In this document: piece after piece, positions 42,551-52,262 of the stretch
Position numbering within the stretch: the first letter of the stretch is position 1
Layout of the letters: each line of letters opens with the position of its first letter
NCBI RefSeq assembly: GCF_001427665.1
Contig: NZ_LMHC01000005.1
Location: forward strand, 1 to 64,000
From: Caulobacter sp. Root655
Lineage (GTDB): Bacteria > Pseudomonadota > Alphaproteobacteria > Caulobacterales > Caulobacteraceae
Direction: 5' to 3'
Length of the DNA: 64,000 nt
Position numbers and translations under genes: made by a program
The notes under the pieces: generated by a model
Seen by the model: the letters and a program-made list of their open reading frames with translations, nothing else
What the model was told of the DNA's origin: nothing
Databases searched by the model: none

Positions 42551-44389
42551 TCATGGTGTCACCAACCAGACGAGTTCGTAGGGGCCCAGTTCGATCGACA
42601 CGCCTTCCCGGTTCTGGCCAGTGAGCACGTCGCGCGCCGCGGCCGAGAATGGCGCGGGCAAGGTCGCCAAGACCGGAGCCTCCGCCAGGTTGCCCAGGCA
42701 CAGCAGGTTCTGAGCGCCCTCGGTTCGCTCAAAGGCCAGGATCGCCGGCGAGCCCAGATCGACCGGTCGGGCCGGGCCGGCGACGCCTTGGGCGGCCAGC
42801 GCCCTGGCCCGCGCGCCAAAGTGGCGAAAACGGGCGAAGAGTTCGGCTTCCAGCGTTTCGGCCTGGTTGCGACGTCCGGCCGCCGACCAGTCCATCGCCG
42901 GGCGATGCAGCCAGCGTCCGTCGGCCGCGCGCAGCGGATCGTCCGCATAGGCCTCGTCGTTGGGCAGGCCGAGCTCGTCGCCCATATAGATCAGCGGCCA
43001 GCCGTCCAGGGCGTGGACGATCCCATAGAGCAGCGTCAGCCGGCGCGCGCCCGCCGAATGCGGCCCCTCGCCCGGTTCCAGGCCGGCCAGGGCGGCGGCC
43101 ATGCCATTGGTCGACGGCACACCGCCCGGCGCCGTCTGGAAGGCGCGTCCGTGTGAGAACCCGCCGCCCTGACCATAGAAGGCCGACCAACGGGCCAGGT
43201 CTTCCGGCGAGGCATAGGCCGCCAGGGCGTTCCAGATGAGGTCGTCGTGGCAGCGGACGTAGTTGAGCCAGGCCGCCCGCCGCGGCTTGCCGGCCGAGGC
43301 CGCCAGGCAGCGGTTGAAGACGCCGGCGTCCGCGTCGGCCAGGGCTCCCCACAGCGCGGTCATCACCGCGTTGTTGTAGGCCAGGTCGCAGCCGCGCCCG
43401 TCGCGACCGAAGAACGGAAGGACGTCGTCCAGGCTTTCGATCGCCTCGGCGACCAGCACCACCGAAGGCGCGATGATGGCCAGGGCTTCATGCCAGGCCT
43501 CGACGATGGCATAGGCCTGGGGCTGATTGCGACTGGTCGTTCCGGCCGCCTTCCAGAGGTAGGGCGCGCTATCGAGGCGAAAGCCCTGCACGCCCTTGGA
43601 CGCCAGGAAGACCAGGACCGCCAGCATTTCGGCGAACACCGCCGGATTGGCGTAGTTGAGGTCCCATTGGAACGGATAGAAGGTCGTCCAGACATGGCCG
43701 CCCATGTCCGGGTCATACGTGAAGCTGCCCGGCGCGGTGTCGGGAAAGACGTCGATCAAGTGCCGCTCGCGGTCGGCCGCGGCCTCTGCGTCCAGGGTGA
43801 TGTAGTATTCGCGATAGGCCGGATCGCCGGCTCTGGCGGCCTGGGCCCACGCATGCTCGCGGGCGGTGTGGTTGCAGACCACGTCCAGGATCAAACCCAT
43901 GTCCCGGGCCCGAAGATCAGCGGCCAGGGCTTCCAGGTCATCCATGTCGCCAAGGCGCGGATCGATCTGGCGGTAGTCGGCCACGGCGAAGCCGCCGTCG
44001 CTGTCGCCTGGGCGGGGCTTGAGCAGCGGCAAGGGGTGCAGCCAGTGGACGCCCAGGTCGTCGAGGTAATCGAGACGCTCACGGACGCCCGGCAGGTCGC
44101 CGGCGAAGCGGTCGACATAGAAGGTGTAGGCGCCCTGGCCCGGTAGGTTCAACCAGTCCTGGGACGCTTCACGTTGCACGTCGAGGGCGCGCAACGCTGG
44201 CGGACGCGCGATCGCCGCCGCCCAGACCTTCTCTTTCAGCGCCGCGATGAAGGTCGCCCAACGCGGATCCTCGCCATAGACCTCGGCCAACCGCGCCTCC
44301 AGCCTGGGCCAACCGGCCAGGAAGCGACGCTCGACGTCTTTCTCATGCGGCGCCGTCGCGGGCGGGACGGACGGGCTCGGGGACGTCAT
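42551..44389 (-). CDS. Amylosucrase (GH13)
   Basis: A 612-residue GH13 enzyme with the amylosucrase layout: a helical N-terminal domain (about 1-90), the barrel with DYRQIDPRLGDMDDLEALAADL, LDVVCNHTA, nucleophile Asp in GFRLDSAPYLW (about residue 269), acid/base Glu in VLVAEAIES (about 314) and the third Asp in YVRCHDDLIW. Amylosucrase uses sucrose to build alpha-1,4-glucan and releases fructose; it is cytoplasmic in this type of locus. It is the SuxB equivalent of Xanthomonas. A LacI-type operator lies 120 bases upstream. The neighbouring SuxC-like MFS gene is downstream. Confidence 0.9.
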   Translation of the reverse strand: MTSPSPSVPPATAPHEKDVERRFLAGWPRLEARLAEVYGEDPRWATFIAALKEKVWAAAIARPPALRALDVQREASQDWLNLPGQGAYTFYVDRFAGDLPGVRERLDYLDDLGVHWLHPLPLLKPRPGDSDGGFAVADYRQIDPRLGDMDDLEALAADLRARDMGLILDVVCNHTAREHAWAQAARAGDPAYREYYITLDAEAAADRERHLIDVFPDTAPGSFTYDPDMGGHVWTTFYPFQWDLNYANPAVFAEMLAVLVFLASKGVQGFRLDSAPYLWKAAGTTSRNQPQAYAIVEAWHEALAIIAPSVVLVAEAIESLDDVLPFFGRDGRGCDLAYNNAVMTALWGALADADAGVFNRCLAASAGKPRRAAWLNYVRCHDDLIWNALAAYASPEDLARWSAFYGQGGGFSHGRAFQTAPGGVPSTNGMAAALAGLEPGEGPHSAGARRLTLLYGIVHALDGWPLIYMGDELGLPNDEAYADDPLRAADGRWLHRPAMDWSAAGRRNQAETLEAELFARFRHFGARARALAAQGVAGPARPVDLGSPAILAFERTEGAQNLLCLGNLAEAPVLATLPAPFSAAARDVLTGQNREGVSIELGPYELVWLVTP

Positions 44390-44510
44390 CGAAGGTTTCT
44401 ATCCAGCTAAAAGATCCCCGAGCGCTCGCGCGCCGGGGCAGCGGGGAGGTCTGGACATGGCGCGGGCCATGTCGCTGGATATCGCAATAACAAAGGATTG
44501 CAAGAACAAA

Positions 44511-44524
44511 TGCAATCGTTCGCA
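44511..44524. promoter_or_regulatory. LacI-type operator upstream of the amylosucrase operon
   Basis: TGCAATCGTTCGCA differs by one base from the palindrome TGCAATCGTTTGCA. It lies in an AT-rich patch 122 bases before the amylosucrase start and is followed by a second partial half-site (CGCATTGCG). The rest of the 286-base gap shows no gene. Confidence 0.72.
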
Positions 44525-44675
44525 TTGCGAAAAAATGACCTATTTGATGTCGCCAAGAGGCTCGCCAAGTCCGCCTCGGGCCAGAGGGCGAAGAGGCGCG
44601 GGGCAATTGCCCGCAAGCGTCCGACGCAAGTCGAACTCTAGGTCAGCCCAGGCCCCATCGAGCTGACGCCCAGTC

Positions 44676-45719
44676 CTAAGCGGAATCGCGACGGACAAGC
44701 ACGGGGTTCATCTGGACCGAAGCGGCGTCCTCGCCGGCGATGCGGGCGAACAGGGCGTCGACCATCGCCTTGGCGCCGGTGGCGACGTCCTGCCGGATCG
44801 TGGTGAGGCGCGGCACCGTCTGGGCGGCGAGTGGTATGTCGTCATAGCCGATCACCCGGATGCGATCGGGAACGACGACGCCGCGGTCGGCGAGCACGCG
44901 AAGCGCTGTCATGGCGATCACGTCGGACGCCGCGAAGACGCCATCGATCGCATCGCCAACCTCGGCGATATGGGCGGAAATCTCCTGCTCCATGACATCG
45001 GACGCCAGATGGACGTCGAACTGCCGTGGCGCGGCTAGACCCTCTGCCTGCAAGGCGGCGCATAGGCCAGCATAGCGCTGGCCTATTTCCGGCGTTCGAA
45101 CCTCGCCAAGGAAGGCGATGCGGCGGGCGCCGCCGGCCACCAGGCATTGGCCGGCCATTTGACCGCCGGCGAAGTTGTCCGTGCCAACCGAGCAGTGTCT
45201 CTGCTCGGGCCAATGGCTGCCCCAGGCCACCAGGGGCCGGTAATGGGCCGCCACGCGTTCGATGGCCTCGAACTGGTCCGACTGGCCGATCAGCAGCACG
45301 CCGTCCAGCATGCCCGAGCCGATGATGGCTTCCAGCCAGTCGTCGGTGTCGGGAATGACGCGCGACAGCATGATGTCGTAGCCGTTCTCGGTCAGGGCGT
45401 CGGCCAGATAGCCCAGCATCGTCATGAAGAACGGATCCGACAGATGCTGACGCTTCTCGTGACCCAGCGGCACGACGATGCCGACCACGCCGGTGCGTTG
45501 CGTTCGAAGCCGCTTGGCCATCTGGTTTGGGCGAAAGCCATGCTCCTGGGCCAGCGCCTGGATGCGAGCCTTGGTGTCGGTCTTGACCAAGGGGCTATCG
45601 GCCAGGGCGCGCGAGACGGTCGCCGTGTTCACCCCGGCGATCTTGGCCAAGTCAGCAAGAGTGCGGATGCGAGCTGACTTTTCCAGAGACCTTCCCCTTT
45701 TTCCCATCGACGCCGACAT
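44676..45719 (-). CDS. LacI family transcriptional regulator of the sugar locus
   Basis: A 347-residue LacI/GalR regulator. The helix-turn-helix is IRTLADLAKIAGVNTATVSRALADSPLV (about residues 22-50), with the hinge helix KRLRTQRTG. The effector domain follows: VGIVVPLGHEKRQHLSDPFFMTMLG, GMLDGVLLIGQSDQFEAI, IDGVFAASDVIAMTALRVLADRGVVVPDRIRVIGYDD. It is the natural candidate to bind the three TGCAANCGNTTGCA elements in this region, as SuxR does in Xanthomonas. The start is ATG 45719 or ATG 45707; ribosome binding sites are weak. Confidence 0.88.
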   Translation of the reverse strand: MSASMGKRGRSLEKSARIRTLADLAKIAGVNTATVSRALADSPLVKTDTKARIQALAQEHGFRPNQMAKRLRTQRTGVVGIVVPLGHEKRQHLSDPFFMTMLGYLADALTENGYDIMLSRVIPDTDDWLEAIIGSGMLDGVLLIGQSDQFEAIERVAAHYRPLVAWGSHWPEQRHCSVGTDNFAGGQMAGQCLVAGGARRIAFLGEVRTPEIGQRYAGLCAALQAEGLAAPRQFDVHLASDVMEQEISAHIAEVGDAIDGVFAASDVIAMTALRVLADRGVVVPDRIRVIGYDDIPLAAQTVPRLTTIRQDVATGAKAMVDALFARIAGEDAASVQMNPVLVRRDSA

Positions 45720-45857
45720 CCACAAGCGTGTCGCGACCGACGCATGCGCGACCGTCCAGCGCCCGATGGGCCATGGACCTGTACGGCAATCCGATTCACC
45801 CGCCTAGCCTAGGGGGTTTTCGGTCCAGGGCGCGGTCGCAACCGATGTTGCCTTTTG

Positions 45858-45871
45858 TGCAAACGATTGCA
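45858..45871. promoter_or_regulatory. LacI-type operator between the regulator and the halogenase gene
   Basis: TGCAAACGATTGCA is an imperfect palindrome, centred on CG, that matches the operators at 44511 and 52284. It is 30 bases upstream of the halogenase-like gene and 139 bases from the lacI start, so it may control both. Confidence 0.78.
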
Positions 45872-45900
45872 ATATAGCTTTAAAAAAGGGGAGCCCGGGA

Positions 45901-47412
45901 ATGGATCGAGTAAGGCGTCTGGTGATCCTGGGTGGCGGCACGGCCGGCTGGATGGCGGCGACCGCGCTGGCCAAGACCTTCGGACCCCAGTTGAAGATCG
46001 AGCTTCTCGAATCCGAGGCGATCGGCACGGTCGGCGTCGGCGAGGCGACAATCCCGACGATCCAGTGGTTCAACGACCTGATTGGCCTGGACGAAGCCGA
46101 GTTCGTCCGCGCCACCAAGGCGACTTACAAGCTGGGGATCGAGTTCGTCGACTGGGCCCGTCCCGGAAGTCGCTATTTCCATCCGTTCGGACGCTACGGC
46201 GTCGATCTAGGGCCGGTTCCGTTTCACCAGCGTTGGCTCAAAGCCCGCGCCGACGGGCTCGAAAGCCCGCTCTCGGCCTTCTCGCTGACGACGCAGCTGG
46301 CGGCCGCCAATCGGTTCGCCAAGCCGGTGAGCGAGGCGCGATCGATCCTGTCGACGCTGGGCTACGCCTATCAATTCGATGCGACGCTCTATGCGAAGTA
46401 TCTGCGCGGCCTCTCCGAAGCCGAGGGCGTCACGCGGCACGAAGGCAAGCTGGAGGCGGTCGAGCGGGCGCCCGACACGGGCTTTGTCACCGCGCTGACC
46501 ACCGATCGCGGCGAGCGGATCGAAGGCGAGCTCTTCCTCGACTGTTCGGGCTTTCGCGCCCTGCTGATCGACGGGGTGATGGGCGCCAAGTTCGAGGATT
46601 GGTCGCACTGGCTGCCCTGCGACCGGGCCGTCGCCGTACCCTGCGCCCGCGTGGCCGAAACGACGCCCTATACGCGCGCCACCCTGCGCACCGCCGGCTG
46701 GCAATGGCGTATTCCGCTGCAGCATCGCACCGGCAACGGCTATGTCTATGCCAGCGCCTTCATCTCCGACGACGAGGCCGCGGCGACGCTGTTGGGCGGC
46801 CTGGACGGCGCGGCGCTCGACGAGCCGCGATTCCTGCGCTTCAAAGCCGGCTTCCGGCGTGAGACCTGGCAAAAGAACGTCGTGGCCATCGGCCTGTCGG
46901 CGGGCTTTCTCGAGCCGCTGGAGTCGACCAGCATCCATCTGATCCAGAGCGGCATCGCCAAGCTGATCACCCTCTTTCCGGATCGCGATTGCGACCCCGG
47001 CCTGGCGCGGCGGTTCAACACGCTGTTCGGACGCGACATGGACGGCATCAAGGACTTCCTGATCCTGCACTACCATGCGACCGAGGGGCACGAGGCTCCG
47101 CTGTGGCGGCATACGCGCCACATGCCCTTGCCTGACAGCTTGGCCGACAAGGAAGAGCAGTATCGGCGCGCCGGACGACTGATGCTGACGTCGGACGAGC
47201 TGTTCCGCGAAGCCAGCTGGCTCGCCGTGCTCGAAGGCCAAGGCGTGCGCGCCGAGGGCTATAGTCCGCTGGCCGATACGCTGGACCAGGCCCTCAATCT
47301 TCAGCAGCTCGAACAGATCGAGGCGGTGATCGCGCGGGCGACGCCGACCCTGCCGAGGCACGACGACGCCATCTCCGCGCTGATCGGCGAGCCGGCGTCC
47401 GTCCTGGCGTAG
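45901..47412 (+). CDS. Flavin-dependent tryptophan halogenase family protein
   Basis: The 503-residue protein has the halogenase FAD-binding motif VILGGGTAGWMAATALAK at residues 7-24 and the family signature GWQWRIPLQHRTGNGYVY near residue 263 (the WxWxIP motif). It also has GVGEATIPTIQWF and the LSAGFLEPLESTSIHLIQSGIAKL core. Characterised members halogenate tryptophan. The many homologues next to TonB-dependent receptors in Caulobacterales, Xanthomonadales and sphingomonads have no proven substrate. ATG 45901 follows AAGGGGAG. An operator of the sugar regulon lies just upstream. Confidence 0.85.
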   Translation: MDRVRRLVILGGGTAGWMAATALAKTFGPQLKIELLESEAIGTVGVGEATIPTIQWFNDLIGLDEAEFVRATKATYKLGIEFVDWARPGSRYFHPFGRYGVDLGPVPFHQRWLKARADGLESPLSAFSLTTQLAAANRFAKPVSEARSILSTLGYAYQFDATLYAKYLRGLSEAEGVTRHEGKLEAVERAPDTGFVTALTTDRGERIEGELFLDCSGFRALLIDGVMGAKFEDWSHWLPCDRAVAVPCARVAETTPYTRATLRTAGWQWRIPLQHRTGNGYVYASAFISDDEAAATLLGGLDGAALDEPRFLRFKAGFRRETWQKNVVAIGLSAGFLEPLESTSIHLIQSGIAKLITLFPDRDCDPGLARRFNTLFGRDMDGIKDFLILHYHATEGHEAPLWRHTRHMPLPDSLADKEEQYRRAGRLMLTSDELFREASWLAVLEGQGVRAEGYSPLADTLDQALNLQQLEQIEAVIARATPTLPRHDDAISALIGEPASVLA

Positions 47413-47503
47413 GCGCGCGCCGCACCATCGTCAGCCGGCTTGTTCTCTGACCCACGACAGCGCGAGGGTGTCGTGCGCCCGGGGCCGGGTGGTACCGACG
47501 GGC

Positions 47504-49615
47504 CTATCGGGGGCAATGGCTCCATTCCGGCGCGGTTCCCGAGCCGATGACGGGGCGACTCGCCTTGACCGAGGTCTTCGCCGCGGGAAGCCCCGGTTGG
47601 AGAGCCCGCGGAGGCTGCACCGCCAGATAGACCGTGCTCCACAATTGCGCGGCGTTGGACTCGTCGACATCGGCCTTGCCGGCGCCGAACGGCACGACCT
47701 CGTAGCGGCCGTTTCGGAAGGCCCAGGACCAGAGTTCGGAGCTCTGGACCGCACGGGTCGAGCGGATCGCGCGCCAAAGCTCGGTCTGAGCCGCGACGAG
47801 CTTTGCGCGCACCGGCGCGGGCAGATCGCATCGGGCCAGCTGTCGTTCCAGGCCGGCGGCGAGCAGCGCTTGCTGCCAGGACCAGACCACGGCGCCGTGA
47901 TAGGCGGCCGGGGTGAAACGGGCCCGCGCCTCGCGATCGGCGAACGCGGCGTTGGCGACGACCAGGCCGGCGTCGGTCATCAGCCCCGCCGGAAAAGGAC
48001 GCATGGTCGCGGTGACATAGGTGTCGAGATCCGCCGCCGACGGGTGACCGAACAGCAGCGCGAAACCCTCGTCGGAATTGACGATCGGCACGGGCTTGCC
48101 CGAGGCCTCCAGCGACAGGGCGTGGAACACGAGGGGCTGCCGGTCCAGGGCCTTCAGGGCGGGGGCCGAGGGAACGCCGAGGCTGTCGGCATAGGCGCGG
48201 ATCGACGCCGCCGCCTCGGCGGCCGGCAACTCGACCCGGAACAGCGACGGCGCCTTGGCGCGCCAGACCTGCGCCATACGCCCGGCGTCGGCGAACAACA
48301 CGCGATCCTCGGCCGAAAGATAGGGGTCCAGCAGACCGGCGCGGAACAGGCGATCGGCCGCCTCGATCGCCGCCGGGACCAGGGCGGCGTTGACGTTGTA
48401 GGGATAGATCCCCCGGCCAAGCCCCTCGTTGCTGTCACGCCATTCGCCGGTCATCCGGCCGGGCTTGATCGCGATCAGCGTTCCTGCGGAGGGGGCGTCG
48501 GCGAAACCACGGCCCTGGTTCAGCACGAAACGCAGATTATTCACCAGCATCGCGCCCGTCGGCGAACGGACTCCAGGCTGGCTCTCGCTCGTCAGGGGCT
48601 GGGCCAGCCAGGTCCGCGCCCGCGCCGTTCCGGGCCCTTGCAGGTAGTCGGCCGCGACGACGCCGAGCATATAGTCGTCGTCGACCATGCCGTAGTCGAG
48701 CTCCGCCGCGTCGCCGCTATGTCCGGCCTTGCGGTTCTGGACGACGGCGAACTCGCCGATGCCCTCTTCATGCGCGACCTCGCCGCCGGGCGACAGCCGC
48801 GCCATTACCGAGTTGAGGCCCGCCTCGACGGCCGCCGGCTGTAGGACCGGCATCAGCAGCCGCACCGACATCAGGGTGTCGCGGCCGAAATAGGTGTTGA
48901 AACGCCAGGAGCCGGCCAGGAACTTCTCGCGATAGCTCAGGAAGGCCAGCGCATTACGCGCCGCCGGATCCGCCGCCGCGTCGGCGTTGAGCAGCTGCGC
49001 GACCGGCAGCGGCGTCAGCGGCGCGTCGCCGCTCAGCGCGGTGATTTCCAGCGCGATCCGTCCATCGGGACCGGCGACGATGGCGCCTTGGTCGATGCGG
49101 CCGGCGATGACGCGGATCGTCAGCTCATAGCCTGCCGCGCCATCCAGGCGCGCCCGGCGATAGGTGATGGTGTCGCCGTCTATCTTGGGTTCGACCGCGA
49201 CCTCGGCGGGAAAGCGGCCGACGGCCTGATAGTCCCGCAGGTAACGGACGCTGGAGAGAACCGCCTGTTTTGCGACGAGCCTTGGCGCGTCGATGCTGGC
49301 CCTGACGATCACGCCATTGAGCGGGCCACGGCGGATCGGCTGGAGCGCCCGTTCGAGACGCCAGGCAGCGGGCCGCGCCGTGGGCTCGAACCATAGGCCC
49401 ACGCCGCTGTTGCCGGCGGGGAAGGCGACCAGAATGCGCGGATCGACGCCGTTGCGCAGCAGCAGATGGGCCGCGACCGTGTTTTCGCGGACGAAGGCGT
49501 TGAGGTTCTGTCCCTCGGTCAGTTGGTAGGCCAGGTCCGGTGTGGCCAAGGCCTGGCCCGAGGCCGTCAGCGAGAGCAGGACGCCGGCGGCGGCCCAACG
49601 AAAATCCTTGAACAT
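47504..49615 (-). CDS. Secreted six-hairpin glycosidase-like protein
   Basis: A 703-residue protein with a signal peptide (MFKDFRWAAAGVLLSLTASGQALA). The central stretch (SWRFNTYFGRDTLMSVRLLMPVLQ and AELDYGMVDDDYMLGVVAADYL) has the GRDT motif seen in amylo-alpha-1,6-glucosidase/GH63-type (alpha/alpha)6 enzymes, and LWSWAFRNGRYEVVPFGAGKADVDESNAAQLWSTVYLA closes the domain. It should act on an alpha-glucan or oligosaccharide in the periplasm. The exact GH family is uncertain. It lies just downstream of the TonB-receptor gene's terminator and convergent to the halogenase gene. Confidence 0.65.
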   Translation of the reverse strand: MFKDFRWAAAGVLLSLTASGQALATPDLAYQLTEGQNLNAFVRENTVAAHLLLRNGVDPRILVAFPAGNSGVGLWFEPTARPAAWRLERALQPIRRGPLNGVIVRASIDAPRLVAKQAVLSSVRYLRDYQAVGRFPAEVAVEPKIDGDTITYRRARLDGAAGYELTIRVIAGRIDQGAIVAGPDGRIALEITALSGDAPLTPLPVAQLLNADAAADPAARNALAFLSYREKFLAGSWRFNTYFGRDTLMSVRLLMPVLQPAAVEAGLNSVMARLSPGGEVAHEEGIGEFAVVQNRKAGHSGDAAELDYGMVDDDYMLGVVAADYLQGPGTARARTWLAQPLTSESQPGVRSPTGAMLVNNLRFVLNQGRGFADAPSAGTLIAIKPGRMTGEWRDSNEGLGRGIYPYNVNAALVPAAIEAADRLFRAGLLDPYLSAEDRVLFADAGRMAQVWRAKAPSLFRVELPAAEAAASIRAYADSLGVPSAPALKALDRQPLVFHALSLEASGKPVPIVNSDEGFALLFGHPSAADLDTYVTATMRPFPAGLMTDAGLVVANAAFADREARARFTPAAYHGAVVWSWQQALLAAGLERQLARCDLPAPVRAKLVAAQTELWRAIRSTRAVQSSELWSWAFRNGRYEVVPFGAGKADVDESNAAQLWSTVYLAVQPPRALQPGLPAAKTSVKASRPVIGSGTAPEWSHCPR

Positions 49616-49635
49616 CCCGACTCTCCAACTGCGCG

Positions 49636-49672
49636 AAAAAGGCGGCGGACGCTTGGCGCGTCCGCCGCCTTG
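49636..49672 (-). terminator. Terminator of the TonB-receptor gene
   Basis: On the minus strand GGCGGCGGACGCG pairs with CGTCCGCCGCC around a CCAAG loop and ends in five T. It lies between the receptor gene and the glycosidase gene; some read-through is likely if the two are one operon. Confidence 0.8.
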
Positions 49673-49688
49673 CTCTTAGGCCTGCATC

Positions 49689-52202
49689 CTAGAAGCGGAG
49701 CGTGAGCGAACCGCCATAGGTCCTTCCGACGATGCCGCGAGCGTAGAAATAGCCCGAGGCCGCGTTCTGGGTCTGGCCTTGGCGCGGATTGCCCTCGGTC
49801 AGGCCGACGACGTCGAAGATGTTGTCGACGTTGAAGTTGAGCTGGAGATTGTCCTTCAGGTCCAAGGTGACACCGGCGCTGGTCACGCCATAGGACGGCA
49901 GAGCCACGCCATTGCCCGAGTCCGCATAGATCTTGCCGACATATTTGTAGCGGGCATAGACCTCGCCCAAGCCGTTGGGCAGCTTGAAGCTCGGGGTGAT
50001 GGTGAACAGCCGCGACGGCGTGCGCTCCGGGCGATTGCCGTCATAGGTCGGCTGCGGCACGCCGTTCAGGCTCAGGTTGTTGAGCGTCGGATCCTGGATC
50101 ACGCCGGAGAGATTGACCGAGAACCAGTCCGTGGGCCGCACGAGGGCGTCGACTTCCACCCCGGTGGTCTTGAGGTCGGCGAGGAAGCTTGTCTGTTTCG
50201 TGGGATCAGACGGGTCGATGAAGTTGTAGAACTGATTGTCGAAATTGGTCTTGAACACCGTCGCCGAGGCGTTGAGGAGGCGGCCGTATTCGAAGCGCAC
50301 CCCCGCCTCGTAGAGTTCGATCTTGGTGATCGGATCGGTGTTGTTGGTCTGGAAGCCGTTGGCGTAGCGGCCGTAGAGCGACAGATGCGGCGTGATCAGG
50401 TAGCTGGCGCCGATCGTCCAGGCGACCTTGTCTTGCGTCCGGCGGGTGACGGTATAGGCGCCGTCGAAGGTCGAGCCGACCGTGCGCACGACGCCGACCA
50501 CGCCGGGCTGCACCGGCTGGTTGACCGCCGCGGTGTTGCCGTCGAGGAACTTGGCCTTGTCGTTTTCCCAGCGCACGCCGCCGTCGATGTGGATCTTGTC
50601 GCCGATGGCCAGTTCATCGTTGGCGTAGAGCGACAGCGACTGGTCGGTGCGCTGGCGCATGCCCTGGCCCCAGTTGCCATACGACACCAGCCCGTTGTCG
50701 CTCAGCGTGCCGATGACCTGGTTGTTCGCGTCGAGCGAGACGATGTCGTAGATGTCGCTGTTGGTGCGGACATCGTTGACCACCGACGCGACCGCCGACT
50801 GGTTCTGGTTGCGGCGCACGTCATAGTACTGGATGCCGGTGGTCAGAGAGTTGGTGAACGAACCGCTCGTGTACTCCCAGCGCGTGCCGATGTTGGCGCC
50901 GAAGTCGTGGCCCGACTGATAGTCGTGGTTCAGCGTCGTCTGCTGGAGGAAGCCGTTGCCGTTCAAGGCGTTCAGGGTCGCGGTGTCGTTCGCTCCGGTG
51001 ACCACGCCCGTGCGCAGGTTCTTGATGCCGAAGCGCACCGTGGCCGGATAGGCGGCGGTCCCCGCGGTCAGCAGGTCGTTGATCGGCGAACTCGTACCCG
51101 GCGTCAGATAGGTCACCGCGTTGGCCAGGCCCGCATTGCCGGTGCCCGAACCGGGGAACAGGCCGTTGAAGTCGTCCTTCAGGTCCAGATAACGGGCCCG
51201 GGCGAACACCTCGACGCTGTCGCTCAGCGGCTTTTCGAAATCGACGCGCAGTTGCTTGGTCTTGACCCGCACGCCTTCGCTGAGCCGGAAATCGCGGAAA
51301 CCGTCGCTTTCGACGAAGGTCGACACCGGCACGGAAATGCGGGTGAAGGCGTCGCCGCCGACGTTGCCGAACTGGGTGTCCAGGCCCGGGATGCTGCTGG
51401 CCTTGCCATTGTTGTAAGCGTAGGGCTGGTCGGCATAGTAGGCGGCCTGCATGTCGCCGACCTTGCCGGTCACGCGCAGGAAGCCGCCCTCGTCGAAGCG
51501 ATATTCCAGCATCGCCTTCACGCGATAGCCTTCATAGTCGAAGGTGTTCTTGCGCACCCCGGGGCTGCTCTGGACATAGCCGCCGACGTTGAAGGCCAGG
51601 TTCTTGGCGATCGGCGCCGAATAGTAGAAGTCGCCGCGCTTGAGGCCGTAATTGTAGCCCGTGGCCCGCAACATCCCTTCGGGCTTGTCGAAATTGGGCT
51701 TGCGCGAGAGGAAGTTGATCGTGGCGCCCGCGCCGTTGACGGTCAGGATGCCCGAGGTGCCGCCCTTGACCGCTTCCATCCGGTCGATCGTGATGTCTTC
51801 GGAAAAGAAGAAGTCCGCGCCGCCACCCTGGTAGATGACCGGAAGGCCGTCCTCCTGCAGCTGGATGAAGCGCTGGCCGCCGCCCTGCAGGCCGCGCACC
51901 GAATAGTTGTTGGACAGCTCGCCGGCCGTGCCTTCGACGAAGATGCCGGGCACCATCTCGAGCAGATCGGCGGTCGAGCGCGGGGCCTTGCGTTCGATAT
52001 CGGCGCGCGTGGCCAAGGTGATGTCGGCCGAGGCGGTGATCAGCGGGCGATTGCGCGAGGTCATGCCGGTGACGACGATTTCGCTGACGGTTTGATCGGC
52101 GGTGTCGGCGGGCGGTGTCGACGCCGTCTGGGCCCAGACGGGAGCCGCGAAGCAGCTGCAACCGGCGAGCAACAGGGCGCGAAGAGCGTGGCGTTTATGC
52201 AT
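49689..52202 (-). CDS. TonB-dependent receptor of the sugar locus (SuxA-like)
   Basis: The 837-residue outer-membrane protein starts with a signal peptide (MHKRHALRALLLAGCSCFAAPVWA), then a TonB-box-like segment TVSEIVVTG, the plug domain (RSTADLLEMVPGIFVEGTAGELSNNYSVRGL) and a large 22-strand barrel ending in an aromatic C-terminal strand (VGRTYGGSLTLRF). It should import an oligosaccharide, probably sucrose or a related sugar, using TonB-ExbBD energy. ATG 52202 has GGGGAGG upstream. A double LacI-type operator lies 80 bases further upstream. Confidence 0.92.
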   Translation of the reverse strand: MHKRHALRALLLAGCSCFAAPVWAQTASTPPADTADQTVSEIVVTGMTSRNRPLITASADITLATRADIERKAPRSTADLLEMVPGIFVEGTAGELSNNYSVRGLQGGGQRFIQLQEDGLPVIYQGGGADFFFSEDITIDRMEAVKGGTSGILTVNGAGATINFLSRKPNFDKPEGMLRATGYNYGLKRGDFYYSAPIAKNLAFNVGGYVQSSPGVRKNTFDYEGYRVKAMLEYRFDEGGFLRVTGKVGDMQAAYYADQPYAYNNGKASSIPGLDTQFGNVGGDAFTRISVPVSTFVESDGFRDFRLSEGVRVKTKQLRVDFEKPLSDSVEVFARARYLDLKDDFNGLFPGSGTGNAGLANAVTYLTPGTSSPINDLLTAGTAAYPATVRFGIKNLRTGVVTGANDTATLNALNGNGFLQQTTLNHDYQSGHDFGANIGTRWEYTSGSFTNSLTTGIQYYDVRRNQNQSAVASVVNDVRTNSDIYDIVSLDANNQVIGTLSDNGLVSYGNWGQGMRQRTDQSLSLYANDELAIGDKIHIDGGVRWENDKAKFLDGNTAAVNQPVQPGVVGVVRTVGSTFDGAYTVTRRTQDKVAWTIGASYLITPHLSLYGRYANGFQTNNTDPITKIELYEAGVRFEYGRLLNASATVFKTNFDNQFYNFIDPSDPTKQTSFLADLKTTGVEVDALVRPTDWFSVNLSGVIQDPTLNNLSLNGVPQPTYDGNRPERTPSRLFTITPSFKLPNGLGEVYARYKYVGKIYADSGNGVALPSYGVTSAGVTLDLKDNLQLNFNVDNIFDVVGLTEGNPRQGQTQNAASGYFYARGIVGRTYGGSLTLRF

Positions 52203-52262
52203 GAATCCTCCCCAAGGAAATTCGGTCCCCACTTGGAACTGCAGGTGTGCCGTTTAGGCGAT

